The notes beneath the pieces were generated by a model. It was not told where the DNA came from, did no database searches, and was given only the letters and a program-made list of their open reading frames with translations. Below, piece by piece: positions 1-10,143 of a stretch of DNA of 64,000 nucleotides. The stretch's first letter is position 1. The number at the start of each line of letters is the position of its first letter. The DNA lies in assembly GCF_042477335.2 (NCBI RefSeq), contig NC_091262.1, positions 71,100,001 to 71,164,000 on the forward strand, given 5' to 3'. The position numbers and the translations under genes are program-made. This DNA is from Ovis canadensis (lineage: Eukaryota > Chordata > Mammalia > Artiodactyla > Bovidae).

Positions 1-39
1 CAAAGACTCAGCACAGCCATTTTTGTTGCCCAGTTGCTA

Positions 40-195
40 AGTCATGTAAGACTCTGCGACCCCATGGACTGCAGCACACCAGGCTTCCCTGTCCTTCCCA
101 TCTCCCGGAGTTTCCTCAAACTCATGTCCATTGAGTCGGTGAGGCTATCCAACCATCTTATCCTCTGTTGCCCTCTTCTCCTCCTGTCCTCAATT
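40..195 (-). mobile_element. BovB/Bov-A 3'-end fragment
   Basis: Antisense copy of the BovB/Bov-A 3' end, read from the recurring words for 'gactct gcgacccca tgga' and 'catgtccattgagtcggtga' that appear in every BovB tail in this window. It stops in an A/T-rich run near 195-240. Too short to tell a SINE from a truncated LINE. Confidence 0.75.
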
Positions 196-842
196 ATAAA
201 TAATAAAAATTTAAAAATAGAAAAAATTATTCAAAAAAAAAGATAGCCACACAATTCTGCAAAAGGGTTCATGGCACAAAGAAGATAAGATGTAGGTCCC
301 TTCCCTGCACCCAAGCAGAACTAGCCTTCCACAGAACCCCAGAACCTCAAAGTGGGGCTCTTAAAGAACACCCAGGCAGGAAGGCCAAGGGTCTCTGCAG
401 GGCTCAGAGAACCGCGCTCTGTAAAGGACATTCAGGGACAGCCTCTAGTGGACTGACAAATTTTATTATCCAGCTTTCGTAGATATATGGTTTCAGGGAG
501 CAGAGCATAAAGCAGATTTGCATGTAGCCTTTCTCGATAAGACATCAAAGCATTCAAGCATAAAATACAGTTCCCACCGCCCAAGCCATAACATAGCTTT
601 GGCGAAACTCTAAAGGGAGTCTTATCATGAAACAACAGTCCTTGCTCTCAGAAACAGGTGATCAGAAGGAAGCCTTGGAATGCCTCAAGCCCAGGCGTAT
701 GACCCTTCGTCATCCGATCCCAGCCTTGGGCACTCGGTGAACGCTCATAACCCTTAGTTATGCTCATCCCAGCTTCCAACCTTCATCATGAGTGGAACAA
801 ATACATTCTCAGTATTTGCTTAAAGCCTTCCAGCTCCTCCAC
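196..842. other. Unassigned, possibly LTR-derived
   Basis: No gene is visible. The stretch 366-600 resembles ruminant endogenous retroviral LTR sequence (including 'aaggccaagggtctc', a word also found near the end of the LTR at 4752-5497), but I cannot set its ends or family. Short open frames here have no recognisable product. Confidence 0.3.
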
Positions 843-1162
843 AGGTCTCCAAATGGAGGAAATAGCCTGCAAGTGTCAGACATTTTTATCTCTCTTAAGC
901 GGCAAGAGGAAACAAACTAGCGATATTTTTTCCTTCTCTATACAAATTTAAAAGGAGGTTTCTCTTAAAATTCTGTGTTGCCATAATGACACCTGGTTTC
1001 ACCTGAACTTAACCAATGCCTTTTTCTTATGGAAATGTTCATCTTAAGCTATGCTGGTGTACTATGCATTTACCCCAAACTCTGTCTTCAAGTCGGTTCT
1101 GCCTTTTGGCTCAGAACCTACTTGATAAACCAGTATGTTATACTCCGATATTGTTCCTCTAA
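843..1162 (+). repeat. LTR U3 fragment, inverted copy of 5149-5468
   Basis: About 320 bases match, in reverse complement, the U3 part of the LTR at 4752-5497, with few substitutions. The match ends exactly where BovB sequence begins at 1163. It is therefore a truncated LTR piece in the opposite orientation. Confidence 0.8.
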
Positions 1163-3035
1163 CCAGTAACGCTGAAGAAGCTGAAGTTGAATGGTTCTAT
1201 GAAGACCTACAAGACCTTTTTGAACTAACACCCAAAAAAGATGTCCTTTTCATTATAGGGGACTGGAATGCAAAAGCAGGAAGTCAAGAAACACCTGGAA
1301 TAACAGGCAAATTTGGCCTTGGAATGTGGAATGAAGCAGGGCAAAGACTAATAGAGTTTTGCCAAGAAAATGCACTGGTCATAGCAAACACCCTCTTCCA
1401 ACAACACAAGAGAAGACTCTACACATGGACATCACCAGATGGTCAACACTGAAATCAGATTGACTATATTCTTTGCAGCCAAAGATGGAGAAGCTCTATA
1501 CAGTCAACAAAAACAAGACCAGGGGCTGACTGTGGCTCAGATCATGAACTCCTTATTACCAAATTCAGACTCAAATTGAAGACAGTAGGGAAAACCTCTA
1601 GACCATTCAGGTAGGACCTAAATCAAATCCCTTATGATTATACAGTGGAAGTGAGAAATAGATTTAAGGGCCTAGATCTGATAGACAGAGTGCCTGATGA
1701 ACTATGGAATGAGGTTCGTGACACTGTACAGGAGACAGGGATCAAGACCATCCCCATTTCTGAAAAGAAATGCAGAAAAGCAAAATGGCTGTCTGGGGAG
1801 GCCTTACAAATGGCTGTGAAAAGAAGAGAGGTGAAAAGAAGAGAGGTGAAAAGCAAAGGAGAAAAGGAAAGATAGAAGCATCTGAATGTAGAGTTCCAGA
1901 GAATAGCAAGAAGAGATAAGAAAGCCTTCCTCAGTGATCAATGCAAAGAAATAGAGGAAAACAACAGAATGGGAAAGACTAGAGATCTCTTCAAGAAAAT
2001 TAGAGATATCAAGGGAATATTTCATGCAAAGATGGGCTCAATAAAGGACAGAAATGGTATGGCCCTAACAGAAGCAGAAGATATTAAGAAGAGGTGGCAA
2101 GAATACACAGAAAAACTGTACAAAAAAGATCTTCATGACCCAGATGATCATGATGGTGTGATCACTCATCTAGAGCCAGACATCTTGGAATGTGAAGTCA
2201 AGTGGGCCTTGGAAAGCATCACTATGAACAAAGCTAGTGGAGGTGATGGAACTCCAGTTGAGCTCTTTCAAATCCTGAAAGATGATGCTGTGAAAGTACT
2301 GCACTCAATTTGCCAGCAAATTTGGAAAACTCAGCAGTGGCCACAGGACTGGAAAAGGTCAGTTTTCATTCCAATCCCAAAGAAAGGCAATGCCAAAGAA
2401 TGCTCAAACTACCACACAATTGCACTCATCTCACACACTAGTAAAGTAATGCTCAAAATTCTCCAAGCCAGACTTCAGCAATACATGAACCGTGAACTTC
2501 CTGATGTTCAAGCTGGTTTTAGAAAAGGCAGAGGAACCAGAGATCAAATTGCCAACATCTGCTGGATCATGGAAAAAGCAAGAGAGTTCCAGAAAAACAT
2601 CTATTTCTGCTTTATTGACTATGCCAAAGCCTTTGACTGTGTGGATCACAACAAACAGTAGAAAATTCTGAAAGAGATGGGAATACCAGACCACCTAACC
2701 TGCCTCTTGAGAAATCTGAATGCAGGTCAGAAAGCAACAGTTAGAACTGGACATGGAACAACAGACTGGTTCCAAATAGGAAAAGGAGTATGTCAAGGCT
2801 GTATATTGTCACCCTGCTTATTTAACTTCTATGCAGAGTACATCATGAGAAATGCTGGACTGGAAGAAACACAAGCTGAAATCAAGATTGCCGGGAGAAA
2901 TATCAATAACCTCAGATATGCAGATGACACCACCGTTATGGCAGAAAGTGAAGAGGAGCTAAAAAGCCTCTTGATGAAAGTGAAAGAGGAGAGTGAAAAA
3001 GTTGCCTTAAAGCTCAACATTCAGAAAACAAACAT
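1163..3035 (+). mobile_element. BovB LINE fragment (endonuclease end to reverse transcriptase)
   Basis: Sense-strand BovB (RTE clade) truncated at both ends. It begins inside the AP-endonuclease domain (IGDWNAKAG near 1252-1278), has a TGA after 'SPDGQH' at 1450-1452, and continues into reverse transcriptase with FIDYAKAFDCVDH (about 2611-2649) and YADDT (about 2917-2931). In-frame stops and frame breaks split the ORF, so it is not functional. The 3' end of the element (tail with the 'ttcag' repeats) is missing. Confidence 0.92.
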
Positions 3036-3254
3036 TAATATCAAGTATTTAACATTGAATATTTCCCAGTTCACATGAACCTGGAATTTATTGTTTAATT
3101 TAGAATTACTTGATTTGTAAGCGCTTACCTTTTTTTTTAAGCCAAATAAATACAGCTCATATACAAATTAACCTCAAAAATATTACCCAGAGACAGAGAC
3201 ATACCAAGACATATTTAGACAGACACAGTGCAAGATCTAGCTTCAAGTTGTTTT
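3036..3254. other. Short unassigned segment
   Basis: A/T-rich sequence between the BovB fragment and the retroviral gag remnant. It includes a T-run at 3250-3263. No gene or known repeat recognised. Confidence 0.4.
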
Positions 3255-3358
3255 TTTTTTTTTATTTCTACACTGAGGTCATGAGTGCGCATCTTGACCT
3301 TTTTAAAATTATCAGTAACCAAGGATAGAGGTGTGGGGCTAGAATGGTGTTGCCCCAT
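3255..3358 (-). pseudogene. Gag matrix N-terminus remnant of a gammaretrovirus-like ERV
   Basis: On the minus strand an ATG at 3358 opens a frame starting MGQ, the N-myristoylation context of gammaretroviral matrix proteins, followed by a 'TPLSL' motif and a short basic segment. It is the right distance after the leader and primer-binding site at 3722-3739. After about 35 residues the frame runs into a homopolymer and the element ends, so gag is truncated and pol and env are absent. Identification rests on the start motif plus context. Confidence 0.6.
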
Positions 3359-3721
3359 TGTCCCTGGATCAGTCAGATGTTGGTAAATTAACACAGACAA
3401 TACAAACAGCCACACAGACAGACAGAGAGACAGGAGAAATACACCTCCGGGAGTCCGGAAGCAAAACCGAAAGACAACAGCCTGCGGTGGTTCAGCGGGA
3501 GCGACCCGCTATCATCTACAGAGAACAGGGGCACTCCGTTCCCTCCGAGAGGGTCGGGGACGTCTCCCAACGACCCCCACCGGTGATCCGTCGGCGCATC
3601 CGCCTGAGTCATATACCAGTCTCAGAAAATAGGCCCTGTCAGAAACTTAAAGAGAGACAGAAAAAAGCCTACCGGCTGCAGATGACTCTCTGGATCGGTC
3701 TTCCCGTGGAGCCGGTGGGAG
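3359..3721 (-). other. ERV 5' leader (untranslated/packaging region)
   Basis: Lies between the tRNA-Pro primer site and the gag start, in minus orientation. Being moderately G/C-rich with long accidental open frames on both strands is typical of such leaders. The open frame on the plus strand through here (3358-3948) spans LTR, leader and gag antisense and is not a gene. Confidence 0.6.
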
Positions 3722-3739
3722 ATCCTGGACGAGCCCCCA
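3722..3739 (-). other. Retroviral primer-binding site (tRNA-Pro)
   Basis: Reverse complement reads TGGGGGCTCGTCCAGGAT, matching the 3' end of proline tRNA with one difference. It sits two bases inside the LTR edge at 3742, the standard retroviral spacing. Confidence 0.85.
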
Positions 3740-3741
3740 GA

Positions 3742-4195
3742 TGTTATGCCCAAGTCCCAAAATCTCCCAATGGCCACCAGGGAGCTGGTATCCAATGCAA
3801 AAGCAAGAGAGTTTTTATTACCAAGCTCGAGCTGGGGCTCCCACCGTTACCGACACAGTGGCTAAGGAGAGGAGCCCCGAGTTTAGGGTTACACTGCTTT
3901 TATAGGGAATATTCAGGTAAAAGGGTAAAAAGGGGGTGTTCAGGCTGAAGGACAACTGACTGGTTTTTACTTTCAAGGTAAATCACAAGTTCCTGAACGT
4001 AAAGTCAGGAGGTTTAACCTAAGGGCCGATTGGCTCATGGGCAGTGGTAAGTCTGTTTGCCTGGAACCTTTACAAAATGGAGTTCTTTTACAAGATGGAA
4101 TAGCTTAGGCTCTTCAGCATCACCACACCAGAATGAGAGGCTCCTCTGGCCCACTAAGAGGCAGCGTTACCAAAGGGAAAAAAAAATCCATTTCA
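3742..4195 (-). mobile_element. ERV class I-like 5' LTR
   Basis: About 454 bases bounded by TG...CA in antisense. Reading the minus strand, a TATA box (CTATAAAAGC, near 3896-3905) precedes a polyadenylation signal (AATAAA near 3816), and the LTR is followed by a tRNA-Pro primer site. Order and spacing identify U3-R-U5 of a gammaretrovirus-like element pointing left. No matching 3' LTR is in the window. Confidence 0.8.
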
Positions 4196-4730
4196 GTCCC
4201 AATCTGACAAACCTTTAACTTCAGAGATGTTTTGGGGGCTAGAGCTCTATTTAGTTTTTGAACTTTTGATTTCTAGCAAGGTAGGCGCTTTCTTGACTAC
4301 CAACCTAAGTTTGGGACCTAAGCCACAGTACACAGTAACTGTATAGACACAAGCCCCTTGAAAGTCTAAGATCTGATAGATTAGGTTAGTACTTCTAATT
4401 TTTAAGGAGTTATGAAATGGTCTAAGAGACCAAAAAGTTTGACTGAGAAAGGAGAGTTCAGTCCACTTTGCCCATTTCTGGTCGGTTCCCAAAGGAGACA
4501 TTGGGTGCCTCTTGGCATTGGCAGGCCGGTATAAACCCCCGACAGGTTTCTGCCATAAGCCATATGAGATCACCGTGGAACCGCAGAGCGAGGCTCCTCA
4601 CTTGCTTCGCGCAGGGCATGTCATTTATTCACACAAGCACACTGTAGAGTTAGTAAAATACACAGCAGAAAAAGTGTTCACTAAGAAACAAAGAACTAGA
4701 GCTCCAATCATCCTTACCTTGTCCTGGAGG
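4196..4730 (-). other. Leader of a second ERV, interrupted by the LTR at 3742-4195
   Basis: Continuous in minus orientation from the primer site at 4731-4748. It ends where the other LTR begins, so one retroviral 5' end adjoins or is inserted into another. The 108-codon minus frame at 4247-4573 has no recognised product and I treat it as chance. Confidence 0.5.
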
Positions 4731-4748
4731 ATCCCGGAAGAGCCCCCA
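4731..4748 (-). other. Second primer-binding site (tRNA-Pro)
   Basis: Reverse complement TGGGGGCTCTTCCGGGAT is again the proline tRNA 3' end with one mismatch, three bases from the LTR at 4752. Confidence 0.85.
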
Positions 4749-4751
4749 AGA

Positions 4752-5497
4752 TGAAAGGTTGTTGTTGAATTATGATGCCGGGATTTTTGGCCCCCGGAGG
4801 AGAAGAATTCAATCTGGGGCCAAAGACGAGGCTTGATCGCTCAGAGCTTTTGGGTAATACAGTTTTATTTAAGTATAAAGGAGATAGAGAAAGCTTCTGA
4901 CATAGGCATCAGAAGGGGGCAGAAAGAGTACCCTCCTGCTAGTCTTCAGCTGGATGTTATATAGTCACAAGCAGCCTGTTAGAGAAAGAAAGCAATGTCT
5001 CAAAACTCAGAATGGCACCAGGCCCCTCACCCATAAGATGTATTTTGGGATAATCTTGGCACCAAATGGTTTATCTTGGGCCATAAAATGATTAACTTGA
5101 ATCTTGAAGAAGGGCAGATCACCATAAAAATAGTTTCATTTACATAGATTAGAGGAACAATATTGGAGTATAACATATTGGTTTATCAAGTAGGTTCTGA
5201 GCCAAAAGGCAGAACCGACTTGAAGACAGAGTTTGGGATAAATGCTTGGTACACTAGCATAGCTTAAGATGAACATTTCCATAAGAAAAAGGCATTGGTT
5301 AACTTCAGGTGAAACCAGGTGTCATTATGGCAACACAGAATTTTAAGAGAAACCTCCTTTTAAATTTGTATAGAGAAGGAAAAAATATCGCTAGTTTGTT
5401 TCCTCCTGCCGCTTAAGAGAGATAAAAATGTCTGACACTTGCAGGCTATTTCCTCCGTTTGGAGACCCTTGGCCTTCCTACCTGTTACCCTCTCACA
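4752..5497 (-). mobile_element. Second ERV 5' LTR
   Basis: About 746 bases, TG...CA in antisense. The minus strand shows a TATA box (TATATAA near 4960), then AATAAA (near 4865), then U5 and the primer site. Its U3 part has an inverted partial copy at 843-1162. Different in sequence from the LTR at 3742-4195. A SINE abuts its outer end. Confidence 0.8.
5149..5468 (-). repeat. Inverted-repeat arm pairing with 843-1162
   Basis: The U3 portion of the LTR that recurs in reverse complement about 4 kb to the left. Confidence 0.8.
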
Positions 5498-5632
5498 GGG
5501 AGCCCCTTAGTGGTCCAGTGGTTGAGACTTGACACTCTCACTGCCAAATCGGGTTCAATCCTGGTCAGGGAGCTAAGATCCCACAAGCCTTACGGCATGG
5601 CCAAAAACAAACAAACAAACAAAAAACACCCA
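5498..5632 (+). mobile_element. tRNA-derived ruminant SINE
   Basis: Polymerase III-like A box ('ttagtggtccagtgg') and B box ('gggttcaatcc') near 5510 and 5552, then 'gggagctaagatcccaca' and an A-rich tail of (caaa)n. This is the artiodactyl tRNA-Glu-like SINE pattern; not a functional tRNA gene. Confidence 0.8.
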
Positions 5633-6900
5633 GTACAGGTGCAGAGACATTTTGAACTCCCTAGGAGCTACATCAGGAGCTTCTTGGTGGGGCATGGGGA
5701 AGCACTGGAAGGGGATCTGCATATCCTCTCCCCCATCTTCACCCCCTTCATCTACATCTTTAATCAGGAGTGCTTCACTTGTATGCACTTTATGTATGAA
5801 GCATAGACATAAGCTTTCCTGTAAAGAAAGAACACCATGGCATAAAAATCACTCACATACACCTTCAAAGCCACTAACCACCCATTTTACAGATGAGGAA
5901 AGTGAGGCCCTGAGAGAGAAAGGGAGTTGTTATGACACCAAAGCAAGGCACAGAATGCTGTTTGTTGACTCTCAGGCATGTGTTATTTCCAGGAAAATTC
6001 AAAGCCTCTTCTCCAACCAGCCCTGCTGCCCACATGGGGTCAAATGGGGGTGGGAGGCCTCTGGGAAGAAAATGCTCATGACATGCTGAGAATGTGGGGT
6101 AAATGGGGGCCTAGGAGGTTTCATCAGGAGTGCCATGGCAGAGGGACTCGTCTCCAGGAGCATCTTAGCATTCCAGATGACATGGAAATCACCAGGAATG
6201 GCCGGTCAAGCTGGAGGAACTCCCAAACAGGTACAGGAATATGAAATGCCTGGGTGTCATCTAGGGCTGATTCATGGAAATATTACATTCTGTGCTCTAT
6301 AAACAAAACAGTCCACCAATCCTCATTTTACCTGTTAATCCAAATATAATATGCACGTACATATTTTTAAGTATTAAGTGCCTCCTGCTGCTGGAAGATA
6401 GAAATGCACAGAGAGGTTCACAATTTCATCCTTCAGAGCTGCTTAACAAGGAGTAGAATCATAAAAACCTGGAGTTGAAGGAATATAGGAATCTTCTAAT
6501 GAGGGTCACAAAATCCCTGGAGAAAGCCTGCAGGGCTGGGCAGGACACATAAACGAAGGGTGTCAGGTGGTACTGAGAGGCAGGGCTATGAAGACCTGGG
6601 GAGTGCATTAGGCCTCCAAGGATGTTCAAAGTTAAGAATTGTTTTAATATTAAAAAAATACATTCTTATGGTACAGCATTTAAAGTGTGCATACCAAAGA
6701 GGATTCACTGAAGAAAAAACCACTTTCTCCAGTGTGTTGCCCAGCAAAGTTTTCCAAGGAGGCAAAGAAACAGATTTTACTCATAAAAGATATTTCTACA
6801 CAAATGATAGCATACAAACACCATTTTTTTTTTGAACTTCTGTTTTTTTTTAAAAAAACATTATGTGCTGTTAAAGTCCTGGAGCTCTTTCTATATCCTT
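5633..6900. other. Intergenic, largely unassigned
   Basis: No gene is recognised. Only a MIR piece (5878-6010) stands out. Short open frames on the plus strand lack family resemblance or splice context. Confidence 0.6.
5878..6010 (+). mobile_element. MIR SINE fragment
   Basis: Carries the diagnostic MIR core 'cccattttacagatgaggaa' followed by 'gtgaggccc'. Confidence 0.75.
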
Positions 6901-7172
6901 CAGTTCAGTTCAGTTCAGTTCAGTTCAGTCACTCAGTCGTGTCTGACTCTTTGCCACCCCATGGAGTGCAGCATGCCAGGCATCCCTGTCCATCATCAAC
7001 TCCCGGAGTTTACGCAAACTCATGTCCATTAAGTTGGTGATGCCATCCAAGTATCTCATCCTTTGTCAACCCCTTCTCATCCCACTTTCAATCTTTCCGA
7101 GCATTAGGGTCTTTTCAAATGAGTCAGTTCTTTGTATCAGGTGGCCATAGTATTGAGTTTCAGCTTTAGCTT
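6901..7172 (-). mobile_element. BovB 'A', 3' end
   Basis: Starts with five 'cagtt' units (BovB 3' tail in antisense) and contains the last codons of the BovB ORF in antisense. The element is broken by the L1 at 7173 and resumes at 9193 with roughly 85 bases of BovB missing. Confidence 0.88.
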
Positions 7173-9192
7173 CTACGTAGAAAACCCTAAAGACTCCACC
7201 AGAAAATTACTAGAGCTAATAATGAATACAGTAAAGTTGCAGGATATAAAATCAACACGCAGAAATCCCTTGCATTCCTATACACTAATAGTGAGAAAAT
7301 AGAAAGAAAAATTAATACAATTAATACAATTCCATTCACCGTTGCAACGAAAAGAATAAAATACTTAGGAATATATCTACCTAAAGAAACAAAAGACCTA
7401 TATATAGAAAACTATAAAACACTGGTGAAAGAAATCAAAGAGGACACTAATAGATGGAGAAATTTACCGTGTTCCAGGATCAGAAGAATCAATATAATGA
7501 AAATGAGTATACTACCCATAACAATCTATAGATTCAATGCAATCCCTATCAAGCTACCAGTGGTATTTTTAACAGAGCTAGAACAAATAATTTCACAATT
7601 TGTATGGAAATACAAAAAACCTCGAATAGCCAAAGCAATCTTGAGAAAGAAGAATGGAACTGGAGGAATCAACCTGCCTGACTTCAAGCTCTACTACAAA
7701 GCCACAGTCATCAAGACAGTATAGTACTGGCACAAAGAAGAAATATAGATCAATGGAACAAAATAGGAAGCCCAGAGATAAATCCAAGCACCTATGGACA
7801 CCTTATCTTTGACAAAGGAGGCAAGAATATACAATGGAGAAAAGACATCTCTTTCACAAGTGGTGCTGGGAAAACTGGTCAACCACTTGTAAAAGAAAGA
7901 AACTAAAACACTTTCTAACACCATACACAAGTAAGACCAGAAACTATAAAACTCCTAGAGGCAAAACACTCTCTGACATAAATCACAGCAGGACCATCTA
8001 TGACCCACCTCCCAGAATATTGGAAATAAAAGCAAAAATAAACAAATGGGACCTAATTAAAATCAAAAGCTTCTGCACGATATAGGAAACTATAAGCAAG
8101 GTGAAAAGACAGCTTTCAGAATGGGAGAAAGTAATAGCAAATGAAGCAACTGACAAAGAATTAATCTCAAAAATATACAAACAATTCCTGCAGCTCAATT
8201 CCAGAAAAATAAATGACCCAATCAAAAAATGGGCCAAAGAACTAAACAGACATTTCTCCAAGGAAGACATACAGATGGCTAACAAACACATGAAAAGATG
8301 CTCAACATCACTCATTATCAGAGAAATGCATTCAAAACCACAATGAGGTACCATTTCACGCCAGTCAGAATGGCTGCGATCCAAAAGTCTACAAGCAATA
8401 AATGCTGGAAAGGGTGTGGAGAAGAGGGAACCCTCTTACACTGTTGGTGGGAATGCAAACTAGTAAAGCCACTATGGAGAACAGCGTGGAGATTCCTTAA
8501 AAAACTGGAAATAGAACTGCCATATGACCCAGCAATCCCACTGCTGGGCATACACACTGAGGAAACCAGAATTGAAAGAGACACGTGTACCCCAATGTTC
8601 ATCACAGCACTGTTTATATAATAGCCAGGACATGGAAGCAACCTAGATGTCCATCAGCAAACGAATGGATAAGAAAGCTGTGGTACATATACACAATGTA
8701 GTATTACTCAGCCATTAAAAAGAATACATTTGAATCAGTTCTAATGAGATGCATGAAACTAGAGCCTGATACACAAAGTGAAGTAAGCCAGAAAGAAAAA
8801 TACCAATACAGTATACTAATGCATATATATGGAATTTAGAAAGATGGTAATGATAGCCCTGTATGCAAGACAGCAAAAGAGACAGATGTATAGAACAGTC
8901 TTTGGGATTCTGTGGCAGAGGGCGAGGGTGGGATGATTTGGGAGAATGGCACTGAAATATGTATAATATCATATGTGAAATGAATCACCAGTCAGGTTAG
9001 ATGCATGATACAGGATGCTCAGGGCTGGTGCACTGAGATGACCCAGAGGGATGGTATGGGGAGGGAGGTGGGAGGGGGGTTCAGGATGGGGAACACGTGT
9101 ACACCCATGGCAGATTCATGTTAATGTATGGCAAAACCAATACAACATTGTAAAGTAATTAGCCTCCAATTAAAATAAATTTTTAAAAAAAG
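7173..9192 (+). mobile_element. 5'-truncated ruminant L1 inserted in BovB 'A'
   Basis: Sense L1 beginning within the reverse transcriptase part of ORF2 and running through the C-terminal ORF2, a G-rich 3' UTR (9040-9080) and a terminal 'aataaatttttaaaaaaa'. Readable ORF2 pieces include the frame at 7425-7724 (with [11 protein letters not shown] and [14 protein letters not shown]) and the cysteine-containing C-terminal stretch near 8400-8480. Several stops and frameshifts make it inactive. BovB sequence on both sides proves nesting. Confidence 0.9.
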
Positions 9193-9823
9193 AGTTTTCT
9201 CCTACACCACAGTTCCAAAGCATCAATTCTTCAGTGCTCAGCTTTCTTTATAGTCCAACTCTCACATCCATACATGACTAGTGGAAAACCATAGCTTTGG
9301 CTAGATGGACCTCTGTTGGATATGTCTCTGCTTTTTAATATGCTGTCTAGGTTGGTCATAATTTTTCTTCCAAGGAGCAAGTGTCTTTTAATTTCATGGC
9401 TGCAGTCACCATCTGCAGTGATTTTGGAGCCCAAATAAATAAAATCTGTCACTGTTTCCACCATTTCCTCATCTATTTGCTGTGAAGTGATGGGACCAGA
9501 TGCCATGATCTTAGTTTTCTGAATGTTGAGTTTTAAGTCAATTTTTTCAGTCTCCTCTTTCACTTTCATCAAGAGGCTGTTTAGTTCTTCATTTTCTGCC
9601 ATAAGGGTGGTGTCTTCTGCATATCTGAGGTTATTGATATTTCACAGCACTTTCACAGCATCATCTTTCAGGATTTGAAACAGCTCAACTGGAATTCCAT
9701 TACCTCCACTAGCTTTGTTCGTAGTGATGCTTCCTAAGGCCCACTTGACTTCACATTCCAGAATGTCTGGCTCCAGGTGAGTGATCACACCATCGTGATT
9801 ATCTGGGTCCTGAAGATCTTTTT
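9193..9823 (-). mobile_element. BovB 'A', middle part
   Basis: Antisense BovB from near the ORF C-terminus to reverse transcriptase. At about 9642 the sequence jumps from 'atatttc' to 'acagcac', an internal deletion of several hundred bases relative to the copy at 10144-13042. Ends at an LTR whose 6-bp target duplication (cttttt, 9818-9823) reappears at 13734-13739. Confidence 0.88.
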
Positions 9824-10143
9824 TGCCAGTGTCCAGCTCAGGCAGCCAAGGAATCAGCCTGAAGGGGTGAGCTGTGTCAGCAGATGATGATGTAGTCTCT
9901 GACATAATACAGAACTACATGTTTATTTCAAGCTTCAGGTCCTCTTTTATACTTTGACAAAAGCATTAGGTTGGAGGTTTGACATTTTTAGTTTCCCCCA
10001 CCCAGATTTACTGTACTTAACTTGTGATTACATTGTAACTCATGCTACATTCCTCAGTTTATTTCTTATCTTTCTAAATCCTAGCATGTTTGCCTCTAGC
10101 ATCTTAAGATCACTATCTCCTGAAAAGGCTTCTAGTTATTCTT

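Noticed and set aside
3358-3948. 196-codon plus-strand open frame
   Set aside because: It is antisense to a retroviral LTR, primer site, leader and gag start; no family resemblance and no promoter.
5498-5632. A tRNA gene
   Set aside because: A- and B-box-like words belong to a tRNA-derived SINE; no cloverleaf with a sound acceptor stem can be drawn. The same applies to the other SINE heads.
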